Source: Ophiothrix spiculata (taxonomy: Eukaryota > Echinodermata > Ophiuroidea > Amphilepidida > Ophiotrichidae). Taken from it: a stretch of DNA of 31,812 bases. Below the pieces are notes generated by a model that was not told where the DNA came from, searched no databases, and saw only the letters and a program-made list of their open reading frames with translations. Made by a program: the position numbers and the translations under genes. The stretch is taken from the NCBI GenBank assembly GCA_000969725.1, contig JXSR01S066892.1, one strand, 5' to 3'. Of the stretch, positions 1 through 10,815 are shown one piece after another; position 1 is the stretch's first letter, and each line of letters starts with the position of its first letter.

Positions 1-545
1 ACACATATATAATTAGAACTACCGGTATCATGTAAGACATATATACTTTGCTATAACGATTAATTTCAGAAACGTCGCATTACTTTTTCTGATGGACTGG
101 ATACGTTAATAGCTATACTAATACAGCTTCTACCCTTTTAGCCAATTTGTAATATTGAAAATGGAAACAGACTCCGCCTTGCCTGTCAGTCATTACGTCA
201 CATAACACTAACCCAATGACCAACTCAGCAACGCTTGAAATTAAATTTGGCGGAGTTGTAGCTAGCAGCGACTGTACGTGGTGAGTGAACGGGCTGCTTT
301 ACTAACGAAAGAGAGCGCCAGCAAACGTGCCCTTTTCACGTCGCGTGCAAAGATTTTCTAATCGACCCATAGCTGACAGACGATCATGTAAAATTTGGTA
401 TTCTACAAATTTCTGATGCGACTTTAATGGCGGGGTTTTGAATAGCACTTGCAAGTTAAAATGACGATTAATAAGATAAACAGAATTAATTTACGACAGC
501 AGGAATATACAGTGTGTTAATGTTAAAAGAAGAAATGAAAAAATC
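1..545 (+). promoter_or_regulatory. Probable promoter and 5' leader of the gene starting at 546
   Basis: This stretch precedes the candidate signal-peptide exon. From about 229 to 425 it holds roughly a dozen CpG dinucleotides, far denser than the surrounding AT-rich DNA. A CRE/PAR-bZIP-like site TTACGTCA is at 193-200. Hypoxia-type RCGTG cores occur at 276-280 and 325-329 (+), with a CACGT core at 337-341. No convincing TATA box or initiator could be placed, so the transcription start is unknown. The promoter call rests on position and CpG density and is an inference. Confidence 0.4.
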
Positions 546-564
546 ATGTTGGTGTTCACGATGA
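461..564 (+). promoter_or_regulatory. Two upstream short open frames in the leader
   Basis: ATG at 461 opens a 19-codon frame that stops at 518-520. A second ATG at 520 overlaps that stop by one base, opens a 14-codon frame, and stops at 562-564, past the main ATG at 546 and in another frame. If the transcript starts upstream of 461, these frames would be expected to lower initiation at 546. If it starts downstream they are irrelevant. Confidence 0.3.
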
Positions 565-630
565 ACGGAATTACAAAGTGGATCACTAAACTGACTACCT
601 GTTTAGGACTCTTAATATCCATTTTTTCTG
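546..630 (+). CDS. Candidate first coding exon: signal peptide, phase-1 donor
   Basis: This 85-bp segment gives 28 complete codons plus one base and then runs into a consensus donor GTAAGT at 631. The ATG at 546 has A at -3, and an in-frame stop lies upstream at 477-479, so this is the first in-frame ATG; a second Met is codon 6. The peptide has a polar N-region with lysines at residues 11 and 15, then a hydrophobic core at about residues 18-27 (TCLGLLISIF) ending in small residues, which is a classical signal-peptide layout. First exons that hold only a signal peptide and end in phase 1 are common in genes for secreted and receptor proteins built of Ig, EGF, CUB or similar modules. The product is not recognisable from this exon. 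It would enter the ER. The rest of the gene would lie across a long intron, probably beyond this window. Transcript evidence is absent. Confidence 0.5.
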
Positions 631-1688
631 GTAAGTGATTTGAAAAGTTTCTTTATAAACGCTTATTCGATGTATGGAAAGTAAAACATGATTATACATT
701 ATAACATGTAAGTAATTTAAGCACATTATTGTAAAACGATCAAGATAGTTTGTAACTGGCAGAAGTTTCTGCACTTTTAATGGAATAATTTATATAACTG
801 TTTTGTAGTACAGTTCTTTTAGTTGAGAAAACCGCAGAACTATTTGCATAAAAATTATAATACATGCAAGTAAATTAAACAAACATTTTATTATGCATTC
901 TGAAGTGCAAGCTTTTGACTTATATATTGTATATTTAATATAATATCTTATACATTATTGAAGTTTAAGGATTCCTTAAATATGTATCTAAACTAGAATT
1001 GGGTACTCATGAATTCGATAAAAATACTTAATCAAAAGTGCACTAGTTTTTGCAGTTTATTTGCATTACAATATAGTACATCAATATGGACAAATAGTAA
1101 GAGGCTATAAGCAAAGATGTCACGGTAAACTTTCGAGGAGACACCTTCGTTCTTTTGAAACTGCTGAAATGTCCTAATTAGTCGAAATTAATCTGCATTT
1201 TCTAAGGTGTCTAAGGCATACTTTTGCAAATTGGAAAATTGAAACGCAAAATGCTTTGCGGAAGTGATTGTCCCAATATTAATAATACGGCCTAAATAAA
1301 AAGGCATTGGCATAATAAAATATTAGGTGGAATGCATATTAGATACACCACACCAATGATGATAATACAGGTGTTACGTTACGATAGCTAATAAACAATA
1401 AAGGCTCGTCATATCAAAAGAGGGCACTTGTTCAAACCCCAGATTTCGGTTGGGTACGTACGCGCGGCCGTAGTTTACGACTACCACCCGTTTTGTAAAC
1501 CTGAGGAAGCAAACAAATGTTACCCATATATAAACCAATTTGACTTTAACAACCGTTATTTAGACCATTCAATGCATTTTTACAATGTAAATTGCACTTC
1601 AAAAGCCCAATTTGGCAACCGATATGTAAATAGGTTAAAAATGCAACCGTTCTCGGCCGCGTCCGTACACCCACCTTTCCAATAAGTA

Positions 1689-1709
1689 CCCCCCCCCCGG
1701 GGGGAGGGG
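1689..1709. repeat. C-run/G-run junction
   Basis: Ten C are followed directly by six G, an A and four G, a local self-complementary run. It resembles the C/G-run termini of the element at 25446-26233, but no partner terminus or internal repeat units are visible nearby. Confidence 0.8.
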
Positions 1710-2153
1710 TTCAAACCTACATGTTTCTCATTTCGTGACACTTTTGATCGCCAGTAAAAAGACATATTTAATTTCAGGGGGGTGGGGTGTAAAATACGCT
1801 GATGTTATTGATGTTATGAAAGGAGCAACGTGTATAGGCTCCGTTGTTAAACGTTTTACAATGTGGCTCGGCACAACATTCAAATTGATATAGCTATAAT
1901 AAAATACTAATTCTCATTTTTTGATGCCAAATGAAAGCCCGTATTTTTTTGATTGTATATCCAAAATGTCACCTCCAAATTCTTTATAGTTTCGGAGATA
2001 TAGCATAAATGTAAAACTAATTGGTATACCTATTTTCCATTTCGTTTGTATTTACATATAACAGCCTCATCCCCAGGGTTGCATACTTTCTTTTGCCTCT
2101 CAAGAGAAAACAACATACAAGCTAAGGTTGAAACCTTGCACAATGTATTTCAG

Positions 2154-2165
2154 AGGTCAAGGTCA
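2154..2165 (+). promoter_or_regulatory. Direct repeat of nuclear-receptor half-sites (AGGTCA x2, no spacer)
   Basis: Two perfect AGGTCA half-sites abut. The second sits in TCAAGGTCA (2157-2165), the extended half-site bound by ERR and NR5A-type receptors. A chance match is possible in 32 kb, and no function is shown. Confidence 0.3.
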
Positions 2166-2810
2166 ATCAGTTAAAAGCATATTATACACATGCTTAAATA
2201 GGAACCTACACCATTAATATGTTGACCATATTTGATCTATATATACCACATTTACAGAGTGATTTAAAACAAATGATTCGTTTTAATATCAAGTGACAAT
2301 TACTTAACAACAGATGACCTTGTGTACAGGTTTCGTGTGTAAAAACTACAAAAGGAAGACTTAATCTAATACCAGAATTGTTTTGGCATTGGTCTAATGA
2401 TATGGAATTCTCTTCCTTAATATGTCCAGATGATGACGTGAGTTATGAACAGGACTCATATAATAAAGGCTCTCTTTTGCCTTAAGACCGAAATTGTCGA
2501 TAACTTGTTTGTTTCTATGTACTGAAATGAACTACACGTATTTTCGTGTTTTTACATTTTCTGCCTTACTAAACATATATCTATTTTATGCTAATGTGAG
2601 GATGTTGTAATGTACTTTTTTGTAAAGTTTACTTCACACCTGTTGCGAGTAATCATGAATGCACTGATAACTGATGCTCAGTAATGTAGTAATTCAAATG
2701 ATCAAATTATCGTTAGCTTTGTAATACTTAATGAACTAAGTTTTGCATTGGCAAAGCTGAAAAGCATCACTGAATTGGTGCCCCCCTCCCCGAAAACAAA
2801 ATATAGGCCC

Positions 2811-4671
2811 TACCAGTAAAGAGTGTATGCATGTCTAGAACATGTTGAAATAATACATTAATGTTTGATTGCACTGCCTTTTAGTAATATATACACATAC
2901 ATTTTCAAGACAGACATTTTACGAGGCCGAAATATGACACCTTTGACTACTTTCCTGGTTTCTTTATATATAAGATATTTGATTTTTCAAATTCAAAATA
3001 TAAATTTAACAACCACAGTTTTTGTTTTTGTTTTAATCATATCTTCTTTTTAGGTTCTAATCATAGGTAGCGCGAATTTTCAAATGGACCCCGAAATAAT
3101 TATTTAACTGAACTATCATAGGCCTATAGATAATACCTTATTACAGCTGATCTTGTATATTACTGATTAATGTATAATATTTTTATTCACTTTTTTTTAG
3201 GATTACATATAGACTAATAATGACCTTAAAATTGAGCTTAATTCGTAATTATTTTGATTTGATTTCCATTGACTTATTCTTTTGTCCTTTTTCATTTAAT
3301 CTTATAAGTCAGACGTGACATGTGAAAAATTACAGTATGGAAAAAAAATATAAGAATTCTATAAGATAACAATACAAATGTCAAAAAATATATGTTGCAT
3401 AAAGTGTATATAGAAAAGTACACACAAGGTTGGTCATTTAGAACGGGTATGTTTTGTTGACACATTCATTATAATTTGATATATATAATTTTGAAATTAA
3501 TTTGATTTTTTTTTCTTGTTTTCATAAATATATTCTAAGGAGGATTTTCCAAAATATTTACATTCTTTAGGTCACGTGTATTTTCAGATCTCCAGCTTTC
3601 AACGCTGAGTGTGCATTATTAATTAACATAATTATGTTAAGTGTACATTTTGATTAGTTTAATTTTATATATCGATTGACGTGATTGGAGCAGTCAAATA
3701 TTTTTACTATTGCTTGCTTACAACGAAATCAGTTGGCCCTAAATGAAACACACAGTGACTACATAAGCAGTGACCTTGAGACTACCGCATTATAATCCCT
3801 AAATGTTGGTCTCGTGAATAAGATCCCTGAGGGGACTCCCATACATCGGGACCCGTATTGCTCCTGTCGATAGGCCATTTTGTTTTGCTGCGCTTTCACC
3901 ACTGACCCCTTCACCCAGTGACCACTTCGTTTATGTTTGCTTCAATCCATTTCCCTGATTTTCGAGAACCTACACCGAATCCCCATCCCTCTTTATTTTT
4001 TCTATTTTTGCACAACTTGTCGATTTTCCATCGTATAAAAACATTTTAAAGATCAGCACTTTCTCAAATGTCAAAACTTTGCCTATTTTATTCCCCCATT
4101 GTTTCAATTTTTAGAAAGAATAGCTCCGAATGATCAAGTTTAATCACCCTCTAGACCGATTTACCTCATACTTTTCACCAATTTGTCATATATATTTGTC
4201 TTTTCACCGTATTTGTCACCAATTGCCTCCTACAAGTAGAAGCGAGTAGGGCACTTTCATATGAATGCAATCCTCGGAACAATAGTTTTTCAATAAACCA
4301 GACTTAGAAATAGTTTGACAACATTATTCTTCATGATTTAAAAAAGATCAATATAACAATCACTAAAACGAAGGTATCTTTGTTTGTTTGTTTGTTTGTG
4401 TGTTTGTTTGTTTGTTCGTTCGTTTGTTTGTTTGTTTTTCTTCTTTTGTCATTTGGTATTTTTTATTTATCCCACTTTGTTATATTTTTTCATTTATCCC
4501 ACTTTGTTATAAATACCTAAACTGTAAAATCAACACGAAACTGGGAATTAAATAAATAGGACCTAATTGTTTTCAAAATGGCCAATTGCATGCATGTATT
4601 CAAATTAGTTAACCACATTAATCATACTTATTGTAACATTATGTAATATTTGGGAAGTGTATTTGCTAAAT
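2811..4671. repeat. Tandem duplication copy 1 (blocks A1-B1)
   Basis: This 1861-bp unit is followed head to tail by a second copy starting at 4672; both open with TACCAGTAAAGAGTG. Block A (2811 to about 3730) is about 98% identical by eye to 4672-5590. Block B 5' (about 3800-4085) differs from copy 2 by many substitutions and small indels, whereas 4085-4671 matches copy 2 essentially base for base, including the interrupted TTTG microsatellite. The small open frame 2865-3053 recurs in copy 2 with one change and shows no recognisable protein. The join to copy 2 (...GCTAAATTA|CCAGTAAA) shares only TA with the ancestral ends. Confidence 0.9.
4379..4439. repeat. (TTTG)n microsatellite in copy 1
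   Basis: Imperfect tetranucleotide run with internal TTTGTGTG and GTTCGTTCG interruptions. The same interruptions occur in the same order at 6300-6360, which marks very recent shared ancestry. Confidence 0.9.
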
Positions 4672-6591
4672 TACCAGTAAAGAGTGTATGCATGTCTAGA
4701 ACGCGTTGATATAATACATTAATGTTTGATTGCTCTGCCTTTTAGTAATATATATACACACATTTTCAAGACAGACATTTTACGAGGCCGAAATATGACA
4801 CCTTTGACTACTTTCCTGGTTTCTTTATATATAAGATATTTGATTTTTCAAATTCAAAATATAAATTTAACAACCACAGTTTTTGTTTTTGTTTTAATCA
4901 TATCTTCTTTTTAGGTTCTAATCATAGGTAGCGCGAATTTTCAAATGGACCCCGAAATAATTATTTAACTGAACTATCATAGGCCTATAGATAATACCTT
5001 ATTACAGCTGATCTTGTATATTACTGATTAATGTATAATATTTTTATTCACTTTTTCTTTAGGATTACATATAGACTAATAATGACCTTAAAAACGAGCT
5101 TAATTCGTAATTATTTTGATTTGATTTCCATTGATTTATTCTTTTGTCCTTTTTCATTTAATCTTATAAGTCAGACGTGACATGTGAAAAATTACAGTAT
5201 GGAAAAAAAATATAAGAATTCTATAAGATAACAATACAAATGTCAAAAAATATATGTTGCATAAAGTGTATATAGAAAAGTACACACAAGGTTGGTCATT
5301 TAGAAAGCGTATGTTTTGTAGACACATTCATTATAATTTGATATATAATTTTGAAATTAATTTGATTTTTTTTCTTGTTTTCATAAAGTATATTCTAAGG
5401 AGGATTTTCCAAAATATTTACTTTCTTTAGGTCACGTGTATTTTCAGATCTCCAGCTTTCAACGCTGAGTGTGCATTATTAATTAACATAATTATGTTAA
5501 GTGTACATTTTGATTAGTTTAATTTTATATATCGATTGGCGTGATGGGAGCAGTCAAATATTTTTACTATTGCCTGCGTACAAAAAAATCCGTATAATTA
5601 TGAAACATATATTGAGTACTTAAGCATTCAAGGAAAAGTAAATAGATTTCCCTTCAGTGGTCCGAAACTTTGGTCTCGTGATTAAGCTCCCCGAGGGGAC
5701 TCCCATACATCGGAGCGCGTATTGCTCCTGTCGATGGGCCACCTCTTTTTCGCTGCGCTTCCGCCACTGACCCCCTTTTCACTGAACTGTAACCCATTGA
5801 CCACTTCTTTTTTTTTATATATATATTTGAAGCTCAACCTTGTAACACTCGTTTGTGTTTTCTTTAATCCATTTCCATGATTTTCGAGAACCTACACCGA
5901 ATGCCCATCCCTCTTTATTTATTCTATTTTTGCACAATTTGTCGATTTGCCATCGTATAAAACATTTTGAAGATCAGCAGATTCTTAAATGTCAAAAATT
6001 TGCCTATTTTATTCCCCCATTGTTTCAATTTTTAGAAAGAATAGCTCCGAATGATCAAGTTTAATCACCCTCTAGACCGATTTACCTCATACTTTTCACC
6101 AATTTGTCATATATATTTGTCTTTTCACCGTATTTGTCACCAATTGCCTCCTACAAGTAGAAGCGAGTAGGGCACTTTCATATGAATGCAATCCTCGGAA
6201 CAATAGTTTTTCAATAAACCAGACTTAGAAATAGTTTGACAACATTATTCTTCATGATTTAAAAAAGATCAATATAACAATCACTAAAACGAAGGTATCT
6301 TTGTTTGTTTGTTTGTTTGTGTGTTTGTTTGTTTGTTCGTTCGTTTGTTTGTTTGTTTTTCTTCTTTTGTCATTTGGTATTTTTTATTTATCCCACTTTG
6401 TTATATTTTTTCATTTATCCCACTTTGTTATAAATACCTAAACTGTAAAATCAACACGAAACTGGGAATTAAATAAATAGGACCTAATTGTTTTCAAAAT
6501 GGCCAATTGCATGCATGTATTCAAATTAGTTAACCACATTAATCATACTTATTGTAACATTATGTAATATTTGGGAAGTGTATTTGCTAAA
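4672..6591. repeat. Tandem duplication copy 2 (blocks A2-B2), mosaic
   Basis: This is the second copy of the A-B unit. Its A block matches copy 1. From about 5347 to about 6005 it is nearly identical to copy 3 (7637 to about 8300), including a T9-(TA)n stretch near 5810 that copy 1 lacks. From about 6085 to 6591 it is essentially identical to copy 1 instead, while copy 3 there carries substitutions and small insertions. The repeated 69-codon open frame at 5855 and 8146 is a by-product of the duplication and is disrupted in copy 1. Confidence 0.9.
6300..6360. repeat. (TTTG)n microsatellite in copy 2
   Basis: Same length and same interruptions as the tract at 4379-4439. Confidence 0.9.
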
Positions 6592-7636
6592 TTATATAAT
6601 ATTTCATTTACTTCAGATTAATACATAGAAGCTTTAAATGGATATCTAGCAACAGCTTGTCCTATACCATAAATATTTTGATATTGTTTTAACTAAATTA
6701 AAATCCGGTATTATGCAAATTTTATTATTAATAATATTTACAGAATGAAAACTCAAGAATAATCATGTTTGTGATCGATTAAAAGTGATTTTTCGATTAG
6801 CAACACTTTTGAGCTAATTCCTCAATGACAAACGAATATTGAGGTCAATGCTTTTTATTGGTTCATTAGATTGATATGTACTTATATAACGTTATGGGTT
6901 TCCTGTCTACACATTAAAATTTAGTATAATTTAGTTAGGCAGAGGTTGTAAAATATGTATTATGTATATCGATATTCAATTTTTTGATTTCTTGTTTATT
7001 TGTTTATTGTTTAATTAAGTACACTCTTTCTTTTGCCTCATTAAGGATAAAACTAATAGAATCACACATCACTAGGTCAATTAGTAGAAATACTGACACG
7101 TACGTTAAAGAATGCATAGATTTTTCTTTAGAATTTTTGGTTCTTTGAATATACGCTGTGTATAGTCACTGAAAGTGAAATATACACGGTTAGATCCAAT
7201 GACTTTCAGCTAATAGTATTTTCTGTGTTAGTAGAATGTTATTTATCCAAAGTTTTAAAATTTACGGCAGGTTCCTAATTTATTTTGTATGCCTTTACAC
7301 CTCTATCCACTCCAGATGATCTTGCATATTCTAATTCTTTCTACCATACACAACGGATTTCCAGTCAATGTAGTCGTAGTTAACGATCACAAAAAGCCAG
7401 GCAGCGATTGTCATTTTCGCTGGTGTTTCACAAATGAGCTTTCTAACGCTGTTTTCGTAAGAGCGTTCAAATCGTGCCACGAATAAGATGATAGAGTAAG
7501 CTTTCTGCCTTGAAACGTGACCGGAATTACGTAGGAAACACAAGTGGTATATCTGTTTCCCTCTTTTGGCTAATACTAAAGAAATTAAGCTTCTCTTTTC
7601 ACACAATCATTTAAAATCTGTCGTTTCACTTTACCT
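6592..7636. repeat. Duplicated block C1
   Basis: This follows copy 2 without a break and is about 97-98% identical to 8847-9902. It ends abruptly at TTTACCT, where the sequence jumps into the interior of block A (AATTTTGAAATT), marking the joint of a second tandem duplication (5347-7636 onto 7637-9902). Confidence 0.9.
7331..7606 (-). pseudogene. Minus-strand frame in C1, shortened by a stop relative to its copy
   Basis: A 91-codon frame starting at 7606 is the counterpart of 9561-9872. It ends at a TAG where the other copy has TTG and continues for 12 more codons. I do not recognise the protein. It is basic in its first half, with a short hydrophobic stretch around the AAWLFVIV segment. Most differences between the two copies are silent in this frame, which is the only hint that it was ever translated. 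Confidence 0.2.
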
Positions 7637-8846
7637 AATTTTGAAATTAATTTGATTTTTTTTTCTTGTTTTCATAAAGTATATTCTAAGGAGGATTTTC
7701 CAAAATATTTACTTTCTTTAGGTCACGTGTATTTTCAGATCTACAGCTTTCAACGCTGAGTGTGCATTATTCATTAACATAATTATGTTAAGTGTACATT
7801 TTGATTAGTTTAATTTTATATATCGATTGGCGTGATGGGAGCAGTCAAATATTTTTACTATTGCCTGCGTACAAAAAAATCCGTATAATTATGAAACATA
7901 TATTGAGTACTTAAGCATTCAAGGAAAAGTAAATAGATTTCCCTTCAGTGGTCCGAAACTTTGGTCTCGTGATTAAGCTCCCCGAGGGGACTCCCATACA
8001 TCGGAGCGCGTATTGCTCCTGTCGATGGGCCACCTCTTTTTCGCTGCGCTTCCGCCACTGACCCCCTTTTCACTGAACTGTAACCCATTGACCACTTCTT
8101 TTTTTTTATATATATATTTGAAGCTCAACCTTGTAACACTCGTTTGTGTTTTCTTTAATCCATTTCCATGATTTTCGAGAACCTACACCGAATGCCCATC
8201 CCTCTTTATTTATTCTATTTTTGCACAATTTGTCGATTTGCCATCGTATAAAACATTTTGAAGATCAGCAGATTCTTAAATGTCAAAAATTTGCCTATTT
8301 TATTCCCCCATTGTTTCAATTTTTAGAAAGAATAGCTCCGAATGATCAAGTTTAATCACCCTCTAGACCGATTTACCCCATACTTTTCACCAATTTGTCA
8401 TATATATTTGTCTTTTCACCGTATTTGTCACCAATTGCCCCAACAAGTAAAAGCGAGTAGGGCACTTTCACATATGAGTGTAATCCTCGGGTCAAGTTCA
8501 CTTCGGAACAATAGTTTTTCAATAAACCAGACTTAGAAATAGTTTGACAACCTTAGTCTTCATGATTTTAAAAAGATCAATATAACAATCACTATAAAAA
8601 CGAAGCTATCTTTGTTTGTTTGTTTGTTCGTTCGTTTGTTTTTCTGCTTGTGTCTTTTGGTATTTTTATTTATCCCAGTTTGTTATAAATACCTAAACTG
8701 TAAAATCAACACGAAACTGGGAATTAAATAAATAGGGCCTAAATGTTTTCAAAATGGCCAACTGCGTGCATGTATTCAAACGGGTTAACCAAATTGATCA
8801 TACTTATTGTAAAATTATGTAATATTTGGGAAGTGTATTTGCTAAA
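7637..8846. repeat. Tandem duplication copy 3 (5'-truncated A plus B3)
   Basis: This begins inside block A at the position equivalent to 5347 and runs through block B. It is nearly identical to copy 2 up to about 8370. After that it has private changes, including an insertion around 8490-8502 (copies 1 and 2 read TCCTCGGAACAATAG straight through) and a much shorter TTTG tract. Confidence 0.9.
8611..8644. repeat. Short (TTTG)n microsatellite in copy 3
   Basis: A contracted version of the tracts at 4379 and 6300, retaining the GTTCGTTCG interruption. Confidence 0.85.
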
Positions 8847-9902
8847 TTATATAATATTTCATTTACTTCCGATTAATACATAAAAGCTTTAAATAGATAT
8901 CTAGCAACAGCTTGTCCTATACCATAAATATTTTGATATTGTTTTAACTAAATTAAAATCCGGTATTATGCAAATTTTATTATTAATAATATTTACAGAA
9001 TGAAAACTCAAGAATAATCATGTTTGTGATCGATTAAAAGTGATTTTTCGATTAGCAACACTTTTGAGCTAATTCCTCAATGACAAACGAATATTGAGGT
9101 CAATGCTTTTTATTGGTTCATTAGATTGATATGTACTTATATAACGTTATGGGTTTCCTGTCTACACATTAAAATTTAGCATAATTTAATTAGGCAGAGG
9201 TTGTAAAATATGTATTATGTATATCGATATTCAATTTTTTGATTTCTTGTTTATTTGTTTATTGTTTAATTAAGTACACTCTTTCTTTTGCCTCATTAAG
9301 GAGAAAACTAATAGAATCACACATCACTAGGTCAATTAGTAGAAATACTGACACGTACGTTGAAGAATGCATATATTTTTCTTTAGAATTGTTGGTTCTT
9401 TGAATTTCAACTAAAAATACGCTGTGTATAGTCACTGAAAGTGAAATATACACGGTTAGATCAAATGTCTTTCAGCTAATAGTATTTTCGATGCTGGTAG
9501 AATGTTATTTATCCCAAGTTTTAAAATTTACGGCAGGTTCCTAATTTATTTTGTATGCCTTTACACCTCTATCCACTCCAGATGATCTTGCATATTCAAA
9601 TTCTTTCTACCATACACAACGGATTTCCAGTCAATGTAGTCATAGTTAACGATTACAAACAGCCAGGCAGCGATTGTCATTTTCGCTGGTGTTTCACAAA
9701 TGAGCTTTCTAACGCTGTTTTCGTAAGAGCGTTCAAATCGTGCTACGAATAAGATGATAGAGTAAGCTCTCTGCCTTGAAACGTGACCGGAATTACGTAG
9801 GAAACATAAGTGGTATATCTGTTTCCCTCTTTTGGCTAATACTAAAGAAATTAAGCTTCTCTTTTCACACAATCATTTAAAATCTGTCGTTTCACTTTAC
9901 CT
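8847..9902. repeat. Duplicated block C2
   Basis: Second copy of block C, with scattered substitutions and a small insertion near 9407 (AATTTCAACTAAAAAT, where C1 has a shorter sequence). It ends at TTTACCT, beyond which 9903 onward (CCGCGCGC) is unique and probably represents the original flank. Confidence 0.9.
9561..9872 (-). CDS. Unrecognised 103-codon minus-strand frame in C2
   Basis: The frame starts at ATG 9872 and stops at 9561. No domain, signal peptide or family is recognisable. It is rich in Arg and Ser with a short hydrophobic patch before a YDYIDW segment. In the part shared with C1 I count seven base differences: five synonymous in this frame (two Val, two Leu, one Tyr), one Lys/Arg, and one Leu/stop that truncates the C1 copy. 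Read on the plus strand, the overlapping 65-codon frame (9555-9752) would take five amino-acid changes, so if either strand was coding it is this one. A diverged relative near 13000-13290 keeps only part of the frame and has stops. This could be a duplicated exon, a transposon remnant, or chance. Confidence 0.25.
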   Translation of the reverse strand: MCEKRSLISLVLAKRGKQIYHLCFLRNSGHVSRQRAYSIILFVARFERSYENSVRKLICETPAKMTIAAWLFVIVNYDYIDWKSVVYGRKNLNMQDHLEWIEV

Positions 9903-10521
9903 CCGCGCGCTACGTCAAATTTAATCATCTTGAACTTGCAAAGCTGTCAAAAGACCAGTTTCATACTGTTTGTATCATTATATTGTGTTATGCATAGGTA
10001 AATTATACTATGTTTAATGATTGAAAAGATTAAGATTTAGGACATATTTCTTATGAGCTATCTAATATTTGGGGCAAAGAATCACTGTTTTCTTATAATC
10101 TAACATAAAATTCCAATGTTGTTGTTTTTTCAATAATAACGGAGGCTTAGTGATGAAAAAATAATACATTACACTGTCTTCATTTGTATTTGATGCCAAA
10201 ATACTGATAGTTAACAACACAGAGTCTCTATTATTGATTAGAAAATGCATTGGAACTAATGCAATAACAAGACTTATGGCAACGAACATTATAAATTATG
10301 CCCTAACCCTAAGGGACGACTTTAATAATTTTACGACGCACCATTTTGTTCAATATTTGTAAATAAATTTTGTATCAATTTTTACCCATACATCGATGTT
10401 TATTTTGAGCGCCATATGGTCGTATCTGCGTATCACCAATCCCAAGGCCAAAAGATCTGAAGATACTTTCCCCAATGAATGGTCTAATAAAAAAAATCAT
10501 CTTGACATTTTAGTATTTGTC
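9903..10521. other. No feature recognised; short telomere-like word
   Basis: AT-rich unique DNA. CCCTAACCCTAA occurs once near 10300-10312, too short to call an interstitial telomeric array. The minus-strand open frame at 10062-10289 has no recognisable features. Confidence 0.4.
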
Positions 10522-10815
10522 CAAAACTCACTTAGTCCACTCCGAAATTAAACCAAGCTCTTAGGAATGGTGTTAATCATGAGTACTAACATATCAACTT
10601 TTCGTATTCTATATATATATATATATATATTTCAAAGTTACCATTTGGTTTAAGAAAGACGAAATATTTTTACGCTTTTACGTCTAAAATAACCGATTCT
10701 GGATGGTTCGATGATTGGATTTCAGATTTAATTTCGAATGAAATTCTGAAAAAAACACAACTAAAAAAAAACATGATTTTCTCGGAATGAGTTGAAGTGG
10801 ACTAAGTGAGTTTTG
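10522..10815. mobile_element. Small foldback element with 20-bp perfect terminal inverted repeats
   Basis: CAAAACTCACTTAGTCCACT at 10522-10541 recurs as its exact reverse complement at 10796-10815, giving a 294-bp non-coding MITE-like unit. The centre holds a TA microsatellite. No clear target-site duplication is visible (left flank ...TTTGTC, right flank AAAACAAC), so the superfamily is undetermined. Confidence 0.65.
10611..10630. repeat. (AT)10 microsatellite
   Basis: Ten uninterrupted AT dinucleotides inside the foldback element. Confidence 0.95.

Larger units (their letters stand above)
631..2810. other. Non-coding stretch, probable start of a long intron
   Basis: After the donor at 631 there is AT-rich DNA with no credible exon. 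The open frame at 1428-1685 (85 codons) is unlike any family I know and is followed by a C/G run, so I treat it as chance or repeat-derived. About 1910-2170 has the texture of an old dispersed repeat, with phrases such as TTTCGGAGATATA that recur in variant form near 14165. About 2088-2120 shares a short stretch (TTTCTTTTGCCTC) with the C blocks near 7030 and 9290. Confidence 0.4.

Noticed and set aside
3040..3200. Acceptor-like CTTCTTTTTAG (3042-3052) and TTTTTTTTAG (3192-3201) as exon starts
   Set aside because: Stops follow within a few codons in the phase needed, and the same sites recur in the duplicated copy, as expected for T-rich non-coding DNA.
3810..3900. B-block GC-rich segment (GAGGGGACTCCCATACATCGG) as a tRNA- or 5S-derived SINE head
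   Set aside because: No box A/box B pair or 5S internal control region could be placed on either strand.
2865..4914. Paired 62-codon frames at 2865 and 4726
   Set aside because: Duplicated AT-rich sequence; composition is that of low-complexity hydrophobic chance translation.
5855..8355. Identical 69-codon frames at 5855 and 8146
   Set aside because: Identity follows from the recent duplication of non-coding DNA. Copy 1 has substitutions and indels that break the frame.
10296..10316. Interstitial telomere repeat (CCCTAACCCTAA)
   Set aside because: Only two units, not an array.
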